A DNA stretch of 64,000 nt from NCBI GenBank assembly GCA_964515555.1, contig CAZEVY010000014.1, positions 1 to 64,000 of the forward strand, given 5' to 3'. The notes under the pieces are model-generated. The model ran no database searches. It saw only the letters and a program-made list of their open reading frames with translations, and had not been told where the DNA came from. This DNA comes from CAZEVY01 sp964515555. Its GTDB lineage: Bacteria; Acidobacteriota; Terriglobia; Bryobacterales; Bryobacteraceae. Position 1 is the stretch's first letter, and every line of letters starts with the position of its first letter. The translations under genes and the position numbers were made by a program. Below, piece after piece: positions 34,801-43,189 of this stretch.

Positions 34801-35500
34801 GGCGGGCGTGGTGAGCGCGGCCAGCTTTCTCGGAGGCCCGGTGGCGGCGGGTGAAATCGTGACCATCTTCGGGACGACCATCGGTCCGCCATCGATCGCG
34901 GGGCTGGCGCTCAACGCGCAGGGACTTGTCGCCACCACCGTCGGTGAGACGCGCGTGCTGTTCGACGGCGTGCCGGCGCCGATCATCTATGCGCTGGCAG
35001 GACAGACATCGGTGATTGTGCCTTACGCGGTGGCGGGGCGGGCGTCGACGCAGATGGTGGTCGAGTATCAGGGGCGGCGGTCGGACCCGGTGACGTTGCC
35101 GGTGGCGCCGTCGGCACCGTCGCTGTTCTCGGCGGATTCAAGCGGGCGCGGGCCGGGGGCGATCCTCAACCAGGACGGCTCGGTGAACACGCCGGGGAAT
35201 CCCGCCGACAAGGACAGCGTGATCGTGCTGTTCGGGACCGGCGAGGGGCGCACGGAGCCCGAGGGAGTCGATGGGCGGCTGGCGACGTCGGTATTTCCGA
35301 AGCCGCGGCTGGCGGTGACGGCGACGGTCGGCGGGTTGCCGGCGGAGGTTCTGTACGCGGGGGCGGCGCCGAATCTGGTGTCGGGCGTGTTGCAGGTGAA
35401 CGTCAAGGTTCCGCCGGGGGTGGCGTCCGGCAATGTCCCGGTGGTCGTCACGGTGGGCGTGGCGTCGAGTCAGGGAGGCCTGACGGTCGCGGTAAGGTAA
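31844..35500 (+). CDS. Giant secreted metzincin-like metalloprotease, paralogue 1
   Basis: A 1218-residue exported protein with a signal peptide (FLAIALLVVLPAGAQ). A conserved pre-domain begins DHIETVQVVQDKDNTVPLIQ, GKPTVIRVFP. The zinc site is LAHEIAHNLGRRHTH (HExxHxxGxxH from residue 473) and the Met-turn-like segment LFDLMTYCAPP follows. An Ig-like domain comes next (VWNGGGRTITWSASDPDGD), then two abnormal-spindle/choice-of-anchor D repeats (LRISSLAAGSEEFTM; LTVNTLAFNNAAFRVVSP). The end is a TIGR03437-type Solibacter C-terminal module (AASFLGGPVAAGEIVTIFG). GTG start, 9 nt after the previous gene. Protease activity is inferred from the motif only. Confidence 0.85.
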   Translation: MRFLAIALLVVLPAGAQTGRFVEHRIRLNGGPETASTSPVYRQSLNRTTATYSFGGEVTLSVPATAPAVTGVNGNYLELASRLVVDANLNGVVQRILMGTPVGAAVRTFLSFNFRDHLNQECGQSLGLGSGNNADVALKTNFPECTGFTRLPRGPDLNGQPTGVLYTQAYAFGGATGVDPRGGDNLCLTNCVGVEIQTIYVFDIAYDVEIDHIETVQVVQDKDNTVPLIQGKPTVIRVFPKAGATPIPLTGLSAELSGAFRGAQLPGSPLAPFNGPITVPTAPQRDNADHSLNFYLPFPWTNNSSINLVVNLKLPAGLVDPTPANNQATASFNFRPGGSLNIAYVPVCLSAGAGSICPTAAIARYDSQVERLFPVAPVNLNYTALAVPKQVLRSGICCGSSLDAYLRALFALMASNYDQLAAWLPDLVSPPNNYRITGSSDPRWFESTATGRVSWQQDWTASDPNYPARTLAHEIAHNLGRRHTHRVDGCGARDAGTDWPVDFPRSNIQEVGFDPIAREVKPASLFDLMTYCAPPVSNTWISPFTYNQLMQGGFRPQSDPAKRFAEGDFIIVTGMAKRDGTGGSLQAAYRVSTGEAPGPAPSSPTHCLRFFGDSGQLGEQCMALTFREHQTDAVVDEEWFTVNAPFPAGTRRIGLFAGSSELALLRPGPGAPQISIITPQPNDVWNGGGRTITWSASDPDGDTLTYSVLYSADAGATWIPVEKDTTLTSYSFSPDEIDGGKTVRFRVLATDGLNTTAAEAGPIEVVQNPRLLLAADRLDFRKIVLRQARDLPVVVSNPGTGPLRISSLAAGSEEFTMRTRAPLMIPAGQSQTITIRFSPEQVGLREARLAIVSNDAAAPRVEVILSGRGIAAAEPDLNVPARVDFGSVIAGGNKDATLAIRNAGGAALTVNTLAFNNAAFRVVSPAAPINIAAGATTNVTLRFAAGANAGDQAGQLTIASNDPSAAQAVVAVAATVVAGAVPVSSAAGVVSAASFLGGPVAAGEIVTIFGTTIGPPSIAGLALNAQGLVATTVGETRVLFDGVPAPIIYALAGQTSVIVPYAVAGRASTQMVVEYQGRRSDPVTLPVAPSAPSLFSADSSGRGPGAILNQDGSVNTPGNPADKDSVIVLFGTGEGRTEPEGVDGRLATSVFPKPRLAVTATVGGLPAEVLYAGAAPNLVSGVLQVNVKVPPGVASGNVPVVVTVGVASSQGGLTVAVR
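35018..35227 (+). repeat. 210-bp perfect direct repeat, copy 1
   Basis: This segment of the TIGR03437-coding region is identical, base for base, to 38749-38958 in the next gene (offset 3731). Flanking sequence is also highly similar, including a region around 34600-34675 matching 38330-38405. Synonymous positions are conserved, which indicates recent duplication or gene conversion confined to the 3' parts of the two genes. Confidence 0.9.
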
Positions 35501-38500
35501 TGTGGACTTCTCGTGCCGTGAAAGCCGGCCTCATATTCGTGGCGGTCGCCTTCCCTGCCCTACCGCAGACGCTTCAGTACCAGGAAGGCGTCCTGCGAGA
35601 CCTCTCGGTCACGATGAACGTAAATCAGATCTTCGGCCGCGTGTGCACGGGCACGATCAACAACGGTTCCCCGGTGACCGGCGGACCTGGTGCAGTTGGA
35701 ATACGGACCACCGTCCTCCCGAATCCCGCGGCGCCGATCCAGTTCTCCGTCTCCTGCCCGAGCAATGGGAGCGCAATCAACGGCACCGTCCAGGTGACGG
35801 CTCCCCAACGGATCCCGGCGATCACGCGGGAACTGTTCGACTCATTCGCCACCTTGGCCCCTCCGGTCCGGTTTCAGATGAGCGTCAAAGGCACGTGGAC
35901 CGCGCCGGCGGCCCCAGCCAACCAGCCTCGCGATCCGCGATGGACCACGGAGGTGTGCATGGTGCCGCCCGGCGGCACAAATTCACAGGTGCAGCGCGTG
36001 CATCCCGGCGCCGCCGTCGACGCCACCGAAGGCTGCGACTGGTCCAGCCTGCCTGTACGCTTCCAGACCAGCGGGGCCGATCCGGTCATCGACGGAAACA
36101 TTGGCGGGAGGGTCGGATTCAGCAGCACTCAGAGCGTCGGGCTGCGGGAGATCGAGTTTGGGATCACGTTGATCGCCCGGTACACGTTCGAGCGTGCCGC
36201 CGCCGACCTGATGATCGACCACATTGAGGCGGTGCAAGTGGTGCAGGATGCCAACAACACCGTTCCGCTCATCGCCGGCAAGCCGACCGTCGTGCGCGTG
36301 TTTCCGAAGATTGCCGCGGGCATACCTGTCGTTACGGGTGTCACGGCCGAGTTGACCGGAACCGTGCGCGGGGCGCCGTTGCCAGGCTCGCCGCTCCGGC
36401 CGTTCAACGGGCCGGTCACGGCGCGCAGCAGCCCGTCGCGCGGCAATGCGGATGACTCACTGAATTTTTCTCTTCCAGTTTCCTGGATCCAGGATCCAGC
36501 GGTGAGCATCCGGGCAGAAGCGAAGCACTCCAGCGGGCAGGCCGACCCAGCGCCGGCGAACAACGCCGCCACCGTGGACCTCCAGTTCCAACCAAGTCAG
36601 ACATTGCGAATCGCGTATCTGCCCTTTTGTTACGAATTGGACCCCACGCGTGCGCCGTGCCCGAGCGACGCCTCCATCGCGGGACACAGCAAACTCCTCG
36701 AACGAATGTTCCCGATCTCGCCGGGGAACCTCACCTACACAGGTTTGGCTCTTCCGAGGAAGGTTTTGCGAATACCGAACCTGGACAAGTTCGTCGGGAT
36801 TCTGCGCAAGTTCTACAATTCCTCCGTGTCAGCACACGATCAGTTCACCGCGTGGCTGCCCGACCTCTTCACGCCCACGAACTTCACCGTAGGCGGGTTG
36901 AGCGACCCCCTCTTCGATGGCGGCGAAGGACACGCCGCCTGGGGCCAGGACTTCACGGCAGCCGATCCCGATTATCCTGCCTTCGTCCTGGCGCATGAAA
37001 CGGCACACAATCTTGGCCGGCGGCACACGAATCTGGCGGACGGCTGTGACGCGCCGGACCCCAATACAGACTGGAGGAGCGCCAGCAGCCAGACCGGCGA
37101 AATCGGCTTCGACCCGATCGCGCGGGTCCTCAAGCCCGCCAACAAGCTGGATCTCATGACCAATTGCGCGCCGAGCGCCGACCGAATCTGGATGTCGGCG
37201 TTCACATATACCCAGTTGATTCGGTCCGCGTTCCGACCGCAGTCGGATGGCGAGCGCCGTTTCGCCGAAGGGGACTGGATTCTGGTCGCGGGGACAGTCA
37301 AGCGGGACGGGAGCGGCGGGACGCTGGAGCCCGCTTATCGTATCCCCGCCGCGGAAACCGCGGCGCCGCGTCCGCCCCAACCGTCGCACTGCGTACGATT
37401 TCAGGGCGCGAGCGGGACGCTGGGCGAACAGTGTGTGGCGTTGACGTTCCGGGGCCATCGGACCCAGAATGCGACGCTCGATGAACAATCCTTTTCGATC
37501 CGCGCGCCATTGCCGGCCGGAACGACTCGCATCGCGCTCTACGCCGGTGACAAGGAACTGGCTGCGCTGAGCCCTGGCCCTGGCGCGCCCCAGGTGTCCA
37601 TCGTGACGCCGCAGCCGAACGACGTCTGGAACGGCGGGTCACGTACGATCACGTGGTCGGGCAGCGATCCCGATAACGATCCGCTCACCTATGCCGTCCT
37701 GTACTCGACGGATGCGGGTTCGACCTGGCTGGCGATGGAGATCGACACGCAGTCGACGCAATACACCTTCTCGCCGGACGAGATTGACGGCGGCAAGACC
37801 GTCCGCTTCCGTGTGCTGGCGACCGACGGAATCAACAACGCGACCGCCGAGGTCGGGCCGATCGAGGTGGTGCAGAATCCGCGACTGCTCGCCGCCGCCA
37901 ACCGTCTCGACTTCCGCAAGGTGGTCCTGCGCCAGGTGCGCGATCTGCCGCTGGTGGTCTCGAACGGCGGCACCGGACCGCTGCGCATCACCTCGCTCGC
38001 GACCGGAACCGAGGAGTTCACGCTGCTCACGCGCACGCCCGTGATGATTCCGGCCGGCCAGAGCCTGACGATCACGGTGCGCTTCTCGCCGGAACAGGCG
38101 GGGCTGCGCGAGGCGCGACTGGCGGTCGCATCGACCGACGCGGCGCAACCGACGACGGAAGTCATTCTCTCCGGACGCGGCATCGCCGCCGCCGAGGCCG
38201 ATCTCAACGTCCCGGCGCGCATTGAGTTCGGCCACGTTCCCGCGGGATCGAACAAAGACGTGACGCTGGCGATTCGCAACGATGGCGGCGCCGCGCTCAC
38301 CGTGAATACGCTGACGTTCAACAACGCGGCCTTTCGCGTCGTCTCGCCGGCGGCGCCCCTCAACATCGCGGCGGGCGCGACGACGAACGTCACGCTGCGA
38401 TTCGTCGCGGGGGCCGGCGCGGGCGATCAGAACGGACAACTCACTATCGCGTCCACCGATCCTTCGGCGGCGCAGGTGGTGGTGGCTGTGGCGGCGACGG

Positions 38501-39231
38501 TGGTCACGGGCGTCGTGCCGGCGTCATCGGCAGCGGGCGTGGTGAGCGCGGCGAGCTTTCTCGGAGGCCCGGTGGCGGCGGGCGAAATCGTGACGATCTT
38601 CGGCAGCTCTATTGGACCGCCCGCTATCGCGGGCTTAAGGCTCAACGCGCAAGGCCTGGTCGACTCCACGGCTGGCGAGACACGCGTGCTGTTCGACGGC
38701 GTCGCCGCGCCGATCATCTATGCGCTGGCGGGACAGACGTCGGCGATAGTGCCTTACGCGGTGGCGGGGCGGGCGTCGACGCAGATGGTGGTCGAGTATC
38801 AGGGGCGGCGGTCGGACCCGGTGACGTTGCCGGTGGCGCCGTCGGCACCGTCGCTGTTCTCGGCGGATTCAAGCGGGCGCGGGCCGGGGGCGATCCTCAA
38901 CCAGGACGGCTCGGTGAACACGCCGGGGAATCCCGCCGACAAGGACAGCGTGATCGTGTTGTTCGGCACCGGCGAGGGGCGCACGGAGCCCGAGGGAGTC
39001 GACGGGCGGCTGGCGACGTCGGTATTTCCGAAACCTCGGCTGGCAGTGACGGCGACGGTCGGCGGGTTGCCAGCGGAGGTTCTGTACGCGGGGGCGGCGC
39101 CTGGACTGGTGTCGGGAGTGCTTCAGGTGAACGTGAAGATTCCGCCGGGGGTGGCGTCCGGCAATGTCCCGGTGGCCGTCACGATCGGCGTGGCGTCGAG
39201 TCAGGGAGGCCTGACGGTCGCGGTAAGATGA
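35500..39231 (+). CDS. Giant secreted metzincin-like metalloprotease, paralogue 2
   Basis: A 1243-residue paralogue with the same architecture. The export signal is GLIFVAVAFPALPQ and the N-terminal beta region is diverged. The zinc site is LAHETAHNLGRRHTN (HExxHxxGxxH from residue 499), with DLMTNCAPS at the Met-turn position. Ig-like (VWNGGSRTITWSGSDPDND), two choice-of-anchor D-like repeats and the TIGR03437-type end follow. The last third is almost identical in DNA to paralogue 1, whereas the first half is clearly diverged. The ATG overlaps the TAA of paralogue 1 by one base, so the two are co-translated. Confidence 0.85.
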   Translation: MWTSRAVKAGLIFVAVAFPALPQTLQYQEGVLRDLSVTMNVNQIFGRVCTGTINNGSPVTGGPGAVGIRTTVLPNPAAPIQFSVSCPSNGSAINGTVQVTAPQRIPAITRELFDSFATLAPPVRFQMSVKGTWTAPAAPANQPRDPRWTTEVCMVPPGGTNSQVQRVHPGAAVDATEGCDWSSLPVRFQTSGADPVIDGNIGGRVGFSSTQSVGLREIEFGITLIARYTFERAAADLMIDHIEAVQVVQDANNTVPLIAGKPTVVRVFPKIAAGIPVVTGVTAELTGTVRGAPLPGSPLRPFNGPVTARSSPSRGNADDSLNFSLPVSWIQDPAVSIRAEAKHSSGQADPAPANNAATVDLQFQPSQTLRIAYLPFCYELDPTRAPCPSDASIAGHSKLLERMFPISPGNLTYTGLALPRKVLRIPNLDKFVGILRKFYNSSVSAHDQFTAWLPDLFTPTNFTVGGLSDPLFDGGEGHAAWGQDFTAADPDYPAFVLAHETAHNLGRRHTNLADGCDAPDPNTDWRSASSQTGEIGFDPIARVLKPANKLDLMTNCAPSADRIWMSAFTYTQLIRSAFRPQSDGERRFAEGDWILVAGTVKRDGSGGTLEPAYRIPAAETAAPRPPQPSHCVRFQGASGTLGEQCVALTFRGHRTQNATLDEQSFSIRAPLPAGTTRIALYAGDKELAALSPGPGAPQVSIVTPQPNDVWNGGSRTITWSGSDPDNDPLTYAVLYSTDAGSTWLAMEIDTQSTQYTFSPDEIDGGKTVRFRVLATDGINNATAEVGPIEVVQNPRLLAAANRLDFRKVVLRQVRDLPLVVSNGGTGPLRITSLATGTEEFTLLTRTPVMIPAGQSLTITVRFSPEQAGLREARLAVASTDAAQPTTEVILSGRGIAAAEADLNVPARIEFGHVPAGSNKDVTLAIRNDGGAALTVNTLTFNNAAFRVVSPAAPLNIAAGATTNVTLRFVAGAGAGDQNGQLTIASTDPSAAQVVVAVAATVVTGVVPASSAAGVVSAASFLGGPVAAGEIVTIFGSSIGPPAIAGLRLNAQGLVDSTAGETRVLFDGVAAPIIYALAGQTSAIVPYAVAGRASTQMVVEYQGRRSDPVTLPVAPSAPSLFSADSSGRGPGAILNQDGSVNTPGNPADKDSVIVLFGTGEGRTEPEGVDGRLATSVFPKPRLAVTATVGGLPAEVLYAGAAPGLVSGVLQVNVKIPPGVASGNVPVAVTIGVASSQGGLTVAVR
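38749..38958 (+). repeat. 210-bp perfect direct repeat, copy 2
   Basis: The partner of the identical segment in paralogue 1. The first mismatch on the left is A for T and on the right T for C. Homologous recombination between the copies would delete about 3.7 kb and fuse the two genes in frame-like register. Confidence 0.9.
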
Positions 39232-39234
39232 CCG

Positions 39235-40362
39235 TTGCCGGTCACGCTGCATCCGACGATTCGTGAAATCGCCGGCGAATGGGATGCACTCGCGGGCGGC
39301 AATCCCTTCGCGACGCGGGCGTGGCTTGCGACGGTCGAGGCGAGCTGGCGATTCCCGGTCGAGCCGCTCTACTTCGCGCTTCGGCTAGACGGGGCGTTGG
39401 CCGCCGGCGCCGTCTGCTACATCGCGCGTCCGACGAACCAGGCGGAGACTCTCGACGACCTGGTCTTCGGCCGTGCGTTGCCGCTCGCACACGCGATTCA
39501 CGCCACCTTTCTTCCGGCCATGATCTGCGGTCCGGCGCTGGGCTATGGCTGGCACGTCGGCACGGCCGCACACCTGACCGCGGACGAAGCCGGCCAGGCG
39601 CGGTCGGCGGTGCTTGACGCGATGGAGAGGGAGGCGGACGCGCGCGGGCTGCGACTCGCATTCGTGCAGGTGCTCGACGAAGAGAGCGAGGTGCGCCGGC
39701 TCCTCGGAGCGCGCTCCTACCTGCGGTGCCGGAACGTGCCCATCAGCGTGCTCGACCTCAAGTGGCGATCCTTCGACGAGTACCTCGGAAGTCTCCCGCG
39801 CAAGCACGCGACCGAGTTCCAGCGCCAGATCAATCGCAGCCGGGATGCCGGGAACGTTGTCGAGAGACTGGCATCCGCCGACGGCGTCGCGCCGCGCCTC
39901 GCCGAACTCCTCGACGGCAACGCGCGCAAGTACTCCGGGCGGCCGTTCGCCGCCGGCGAGAAGTTCTTTCCCGAGCTGATTCGCAACAGCGGTACGGGAG
40001 CCGCAGTCTTCACGATTCGGCGGGCGAACGGAGTCGCCGCCGCGTGCGTGGTGCTAGCCGCATCGGCCGCGGGCGCGGCGGTGGCCGTCGGCGTCGACTC
40101 CGAGGCCGACTCCGACTACGCCTACTTCCAGGCGGCCTACAACGCGCCGATCGCATACGCCATCGAGCGCGGAATCGAGCGGCTGTACTTTGGCCGCGAG
40201 CTGTACGAGGTCAAGCTGCGCCGCGGCTGCCGGCTCACCAACGCCTGGATCTACTCGAACCAGTCCGGCGCGCGGCGGGGCGCGGCGGCGCTTTGGTACG
40301 CGCTCGCCTCCCGCTGGAACCGCTGGAAACTCCCCGACGAGGTCAGGGTGAGATTACCGTGA
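39235..40362 (+). CDS. FemAB-like acyltransferase (GNAT superfamily)
   Basis: A 375-residue protein resembling the FemAB-like peptidoglycan-biosynthesis family (PF04339-like). GGNPFATRAWLATVEASWRF is the characteristic start and ATFLPAMICGPALGYGW follows. LPRKHATEFQRQINRSRDAGN is the basic helix before the C-terminal GNAT half, which includes YFQAAYNAPIAYAIERGIERL and YFGRELYEVKLRRGC. Relatives transfer amino acids from aminoacyl-tRNA or acyl groups to amines. The only in-frame start is a TTG 4 nt after the upstream stop, so the start is uncertain. The stop overlaps the next gene. With its two downstream neighbours it forms a tightly coupled trio. Confidence 0.78.
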   Translation: MPVTLHPTIREIAGEWDALAGGNPFATRAWLATVEASWRFPVEPLYFALRLDGALAAGAVCYIARPTNQAETLDDLVFGRALPLAHAIHATFLPAMICGPALGYGWHVGTAAHLTADEAGQARSAVLDAMEREADARGLRLAFVQVLDEESEVRRLLGARSYLRCRNVPISVLDLKWRSFDEYLGSLPRKHATEFQRQINRSRDAGNVVERLASADGVAPRLAELLDGNARKYSGRPFAAGEKFFPELIRNSGTGAAVFTIRRANGVAAACVVLAASAAGAAVAVGVDSEADSDYAYFQAAYNAPIAYAIERGIERLYFGRELYEVKLRRGCRLTNAWIYSNQSGARRGAAALWYALASRWNRWKLPDEVRVRLP

Positions 40363-41663
40363 ACTCGGCGACGCCTCCGGCGAGCCCGGCCGCGCCGCGC
40401 CCGTGGCAGAACGTGAAGGCATTCGGCCCGGGCCTGGTGCACTGGCTGGGTTCCATGGGGCCGAACGACCTGATCATCAACAGCGTCGCCGGCGCGACCT
40501 ACGGCTACTCGCTACTGTGGTTCGTGGCGCTGGCCTACGCCTTGAATTACTTCATCGCCGAGGCCTATTCGCGCTACGTGATCGCGAGCGGCGAGAGCAT
40601 CATGGAAGGATACGGCCGGCTGGGACGCCCGGTGGTGGCGCTGATCGCGATTGCGATCTTCCTCAGGAGGCACCTGAACAACCTGGTCATGGTGTTGTTG
40701 CTGGGCGCGTCGGTTCACCTGCTGGCTCCGCTGCCATTCGAGCGGAGCCGGCCGATCTGGTCGCTCATCTGCTTCGCACTGGCGTTTACGCTGATGTATC
40801 GCGGCGGATATCGCGGCGTCGAGCGCGTGGGTAGAGTGCTGATCGCGATACTGGGCGGTTCGCTGGCGCTGGTCGCCGCGTTGGCGAGGCCCGACGCGAC
40901 CGCGGCTCTGCGCGGCCTGCTGATTCCCTCGCTTCCCGATCAGCAGGGCGTCTACGGCATTTATTTCGTACTGGCGGCGATTGCGGGAAGCTCGCTGGGA
41001 TCGATCAATCATCTGAAGTATCCCGCGTTCGTCTACGAGAAGGGATGGCGCAGCCTGGCGGAGGCGCGTAAGCAGCGGGTGGATCTCGTACTGAGCGTGA
41101 CCGGGCAGTTCCTGATCGCGGCGACGATCCAACTGGCGGCCGCCGGCGCTCTCTACGGCGAGGAAGCACAGATTCGCACGGTGGAAGACCTGTCGAGGGT
41201 TTTTTCGGGACCACTGGGAGAGGCGGGGCGCATCCTGATCGGCACCGGCATGTGCGTCACCGTATTTTCGAGCTACGTGAACAGCAATACCGGCTACAGC
41301 CTGATCGTGGCCGACACCTTCGAGCGTTTCTACCACCGGTTTCGCCAAACGGACCTGGAGGCTCGCGAGGCGACGCGCCGGCGGGCGTTTCGGGTGCTGG
41401 TGACGTTTTTCTGCTTCTCGCCCCTGTACGTGCTGCTGACGTCGTGGGAGCCGGTCAGGCTCGCGCTCTTTACCTCCGCGCTTTTTGTTGTGCTCACGCC
41501 GTTGCTGCTGGCGGGGATCTTCCGTCTGACGACCAATCCGGCGCTGATGAAGGAATCGACGGGTGGCCCTGGTTCGCGGATCGGTTTGAGCGCCGCGATC
41601 GCGGTGGCGTGCTATCTGACGTGGCGGAACGCCGTGGAATTGATCGCCCGAATGAGCGAATGA
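40359..41663 (+). CDS. Nramp-related membrane transporter
   Basis: A 434-residue integral membrane protein with about eleven hydrophobic segments. AFGPGLVHWLGSMGPNDLII and SVAGATYGYSLLWFVALAY align in pattern with helix 1 of Nramp/MntH transporters, but the metal-binding DPGN is replaced by GPND. In helix 6 the usual Met-containing motif is replaced by SSLGSINHLKYPAFVYEKGW. It therefore belongs to the Nramp-related branch and probably does not transport Mn or Fe in the usual way. The GTG overlaps the stop of the FemAB-like gene, and the stop overlaps the next ATG. Confidence 0.78.
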   Translation: MNSATPPASPAAPRPWQNVKAFGPGLVHWLGSMGPNDLIINSVAGATYGYSLLWFVALAYALNYFIAEAYSRYVIASGESIMEGYGRLGRPVVALIAIAIFLRRHLNNLVMVLLLGASVHLLAPLPFERSRPIWSLICFALAFTLMYRGGYRGVERVGRVLIAILGGSLALVAALARPDATAALRGLLIPSLPDQQGVYGIYFVLAAIAGSSLGSINHLKYPAFVYEKGWRSLAEARKQRVDLVLSVTGQFLIAATIQLAAAGALYGEEAQIRTVEDLSRVFSGPLGEAGRILIGTGMCVTVFSSYVNSNTGYSLIVADTFERFYHRFRQTDLEAREATRRRAFRVLVTFFCFSPLYVLLTSWEPVRLALFTSALFVVLTPLLLAGIFRLTTNPALMKESTGGPGSRIGLSAAIAVACYLTWRNAVELIARMSE

Positions 41664-43189
41664 CCATCGAATTCCAACCCGATGCCGGACTGCCGCCGCT
41701 GGCCTGGTGCGCGCGGGTCCGGCCGGGAACGGCGGTGCGCGTGCGGCACGGCAACGGAGTCGAGACGCGGCGCGACGCCTTTGTCGAGGGCGCCTGGGAC
41801 GGCGATTTCGACCCCTTCGACTTCGAACGCGCCCATTCGCTGGCGGGGTCGGGAGGATGCGTGCGCGAGGGACGAATGGTCTTCGCGTCGCCGTTTTATC
41901 CCCTCGAGCGGTTGTACGCGATGCGGTGCGGAGCCGAGACGATCGTCTCCAATTCGCTGGCGTTCGCGCTGGCCGAGGCGGGCGACGGCCTCGATCTCCG
42001 CCATCCCGGCTACTACTTCGACTTCACGGCACAGGTCCGCCACGGGATCGCGCCGCCGGCTGCGCGCCTCGTCACGGCGTCGGGGAACCACGTGGAGCTG
42101 TACCCGGTCTGCAACCTGGAGTTCGACGCCGAAGGGAGGCTCCATCGCACGCCGAAGCCGCTCGGCCCGCCACCCTCCTGCTACGCCGACTACTTCGAGA
42201 TGCTGCGGGGAACCGCCGAGCGGCTCATCGCCAACGCCCAGGCGGCAGGCCGGCAGCGAAGGTACAGGTTCGTCGCCGCCTGCTCACGCGGGTACGACTC
42301 GACGGCCGCGGCGGCGCTCGTGAGCCGGGCAGGCTGCCGCGAGGGCGTCACCTACGTGCAGGGCATCGGCGTGGTCTCGGGCCATCCGCTCACCGGCGTC
42401 ACCGCGACACGCGGCGACGACAGCGGCGCAGAGGCGCTGCGGGCGCTGGGGATGAGCGCCGCCGAGTTCGACCGGGGCGACTTCGACAAGATCGGCGGTC
42501 ACCCGCGGGCCGAGTTCTACATCAGCCCGCCCTCCATCACCGACGCTTCCACGCGGCTCATGGAGGACATCGTGCGAGGCAGCGTCTTCGTCTCCGGCCG
42601 CCACGGCGAGCGCTACTGGGGTCCGACGCGCCGCTGCGCTCAACGGAATCTACGCGAGGCGGACGACTGTCTGCTGGCCGGGCAGTCGCTTGTCGAGTTT
42701 CGCCTGCGCGCGGATTTCTTTCATTTCCCGCCGGCGTACGCCGGCGCGCTGCACGCCCCGTGGATTCATCGCATCACGCATTCTCCCGAAATGCGTCCCT
42801 GGAAGCTGGGGACCGGATACTACGACCGGCCGATCGCGCGCCGCATCGCCGAGGAGGCGGGAGTGCCGCGAGAGTGCTTCGGACACAGGAAACTGGGCGC
42901 CGGCCTGGGATGGAAGAACCTCAACGAGGAGAGCGAACTCGATTTTCAGGACTTCGTGCGTTCGGAGGTTCCGGGGGAAATCCGAAGGCGCCTCGACCCG
43001 AGGACGATGGCCGAGCGCGTGCCGGTGCATCGCAAGCTGGCGTACTTCCGCACTCACTACGCGCACCTGCCGCTGGTCTCGCCGCTGATGGACCTGGTCG
43101 GCGCCGACCGCTATCACATGCTCGGCAACTCGATCTACCAGTACCAGTTTCACTGGGGATTCGCGAAGACCGTGACGCGGTACCGGTAG
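41660..43189 (+). CDS. Asparagine-synthetase-like PP-loop enzyme
   Basis: A 509-residue protein whose middle has a PP-loop ATP-pyrophosphatase motif, VAACSRGYDSTAAAALVSRAG (near residue 215; read S-x-G-x-D-S), and GHPLTGVTATRGDDSGAEAL. The N-terminal 170 residues resemble a degenerate glutaminase domain (ERLYAMRCGAETIVSNSLAFAL) but the protein does not begin with the catalytic Cys. Free ammonia or another amine would therefore be needed. The C-terminal part has HRITHSPEMRPWKLGTGYYD and ECFGHRKLGAGLGWKNLNEE. It probably adenylates a carboxylate for amide bond formation. The ATG overlaps the transporter stop; last gene of the six-gene run. Confidence 0.75.
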   Translation: MTIEFQPDAGLPPLAWCARVRPGTAVRVRHGNGVETRRDAFVEGAWDGDFDPFDFERAHSLAGSGGCVREGRMVFASPFYPLERLYAMRCGAETIVSNSLAFALAEAGDGLDLRHPGYYFDFTAQVRHGIAPPAARLVTASGNHVELYPVCNLEFDAEGRLHRTPKPLGPPPSCYADYFEMLRGTAERLIANAQAAGRQRRYRFVAACSRGYDSTAAAALVSRAGCREGVTYVQGIGVVSGHPLTGVTATRGDDSGAEALRALGMSAAEFDRGDFDKIGGHPRAEFYISPPSITDASTRLMEDIVRGSVFVSGRHGERYWGPTRRCAQRNLREADDCLLAGQSLVEFRLRADFFHFPPAYAGALHAPWIHRITHSPEMRPWKLGTGYYDRPIARRIAEEAGVPRECFGHRKLGAGLGWKNLNEESELDFQDFVRSEVPGEIRRRLDPRTMAERVPVHRKLAYFRTHYAHLPLVSPLMDLVGADRYHMLGNSIYQYQFHWGFAKTVTRYR

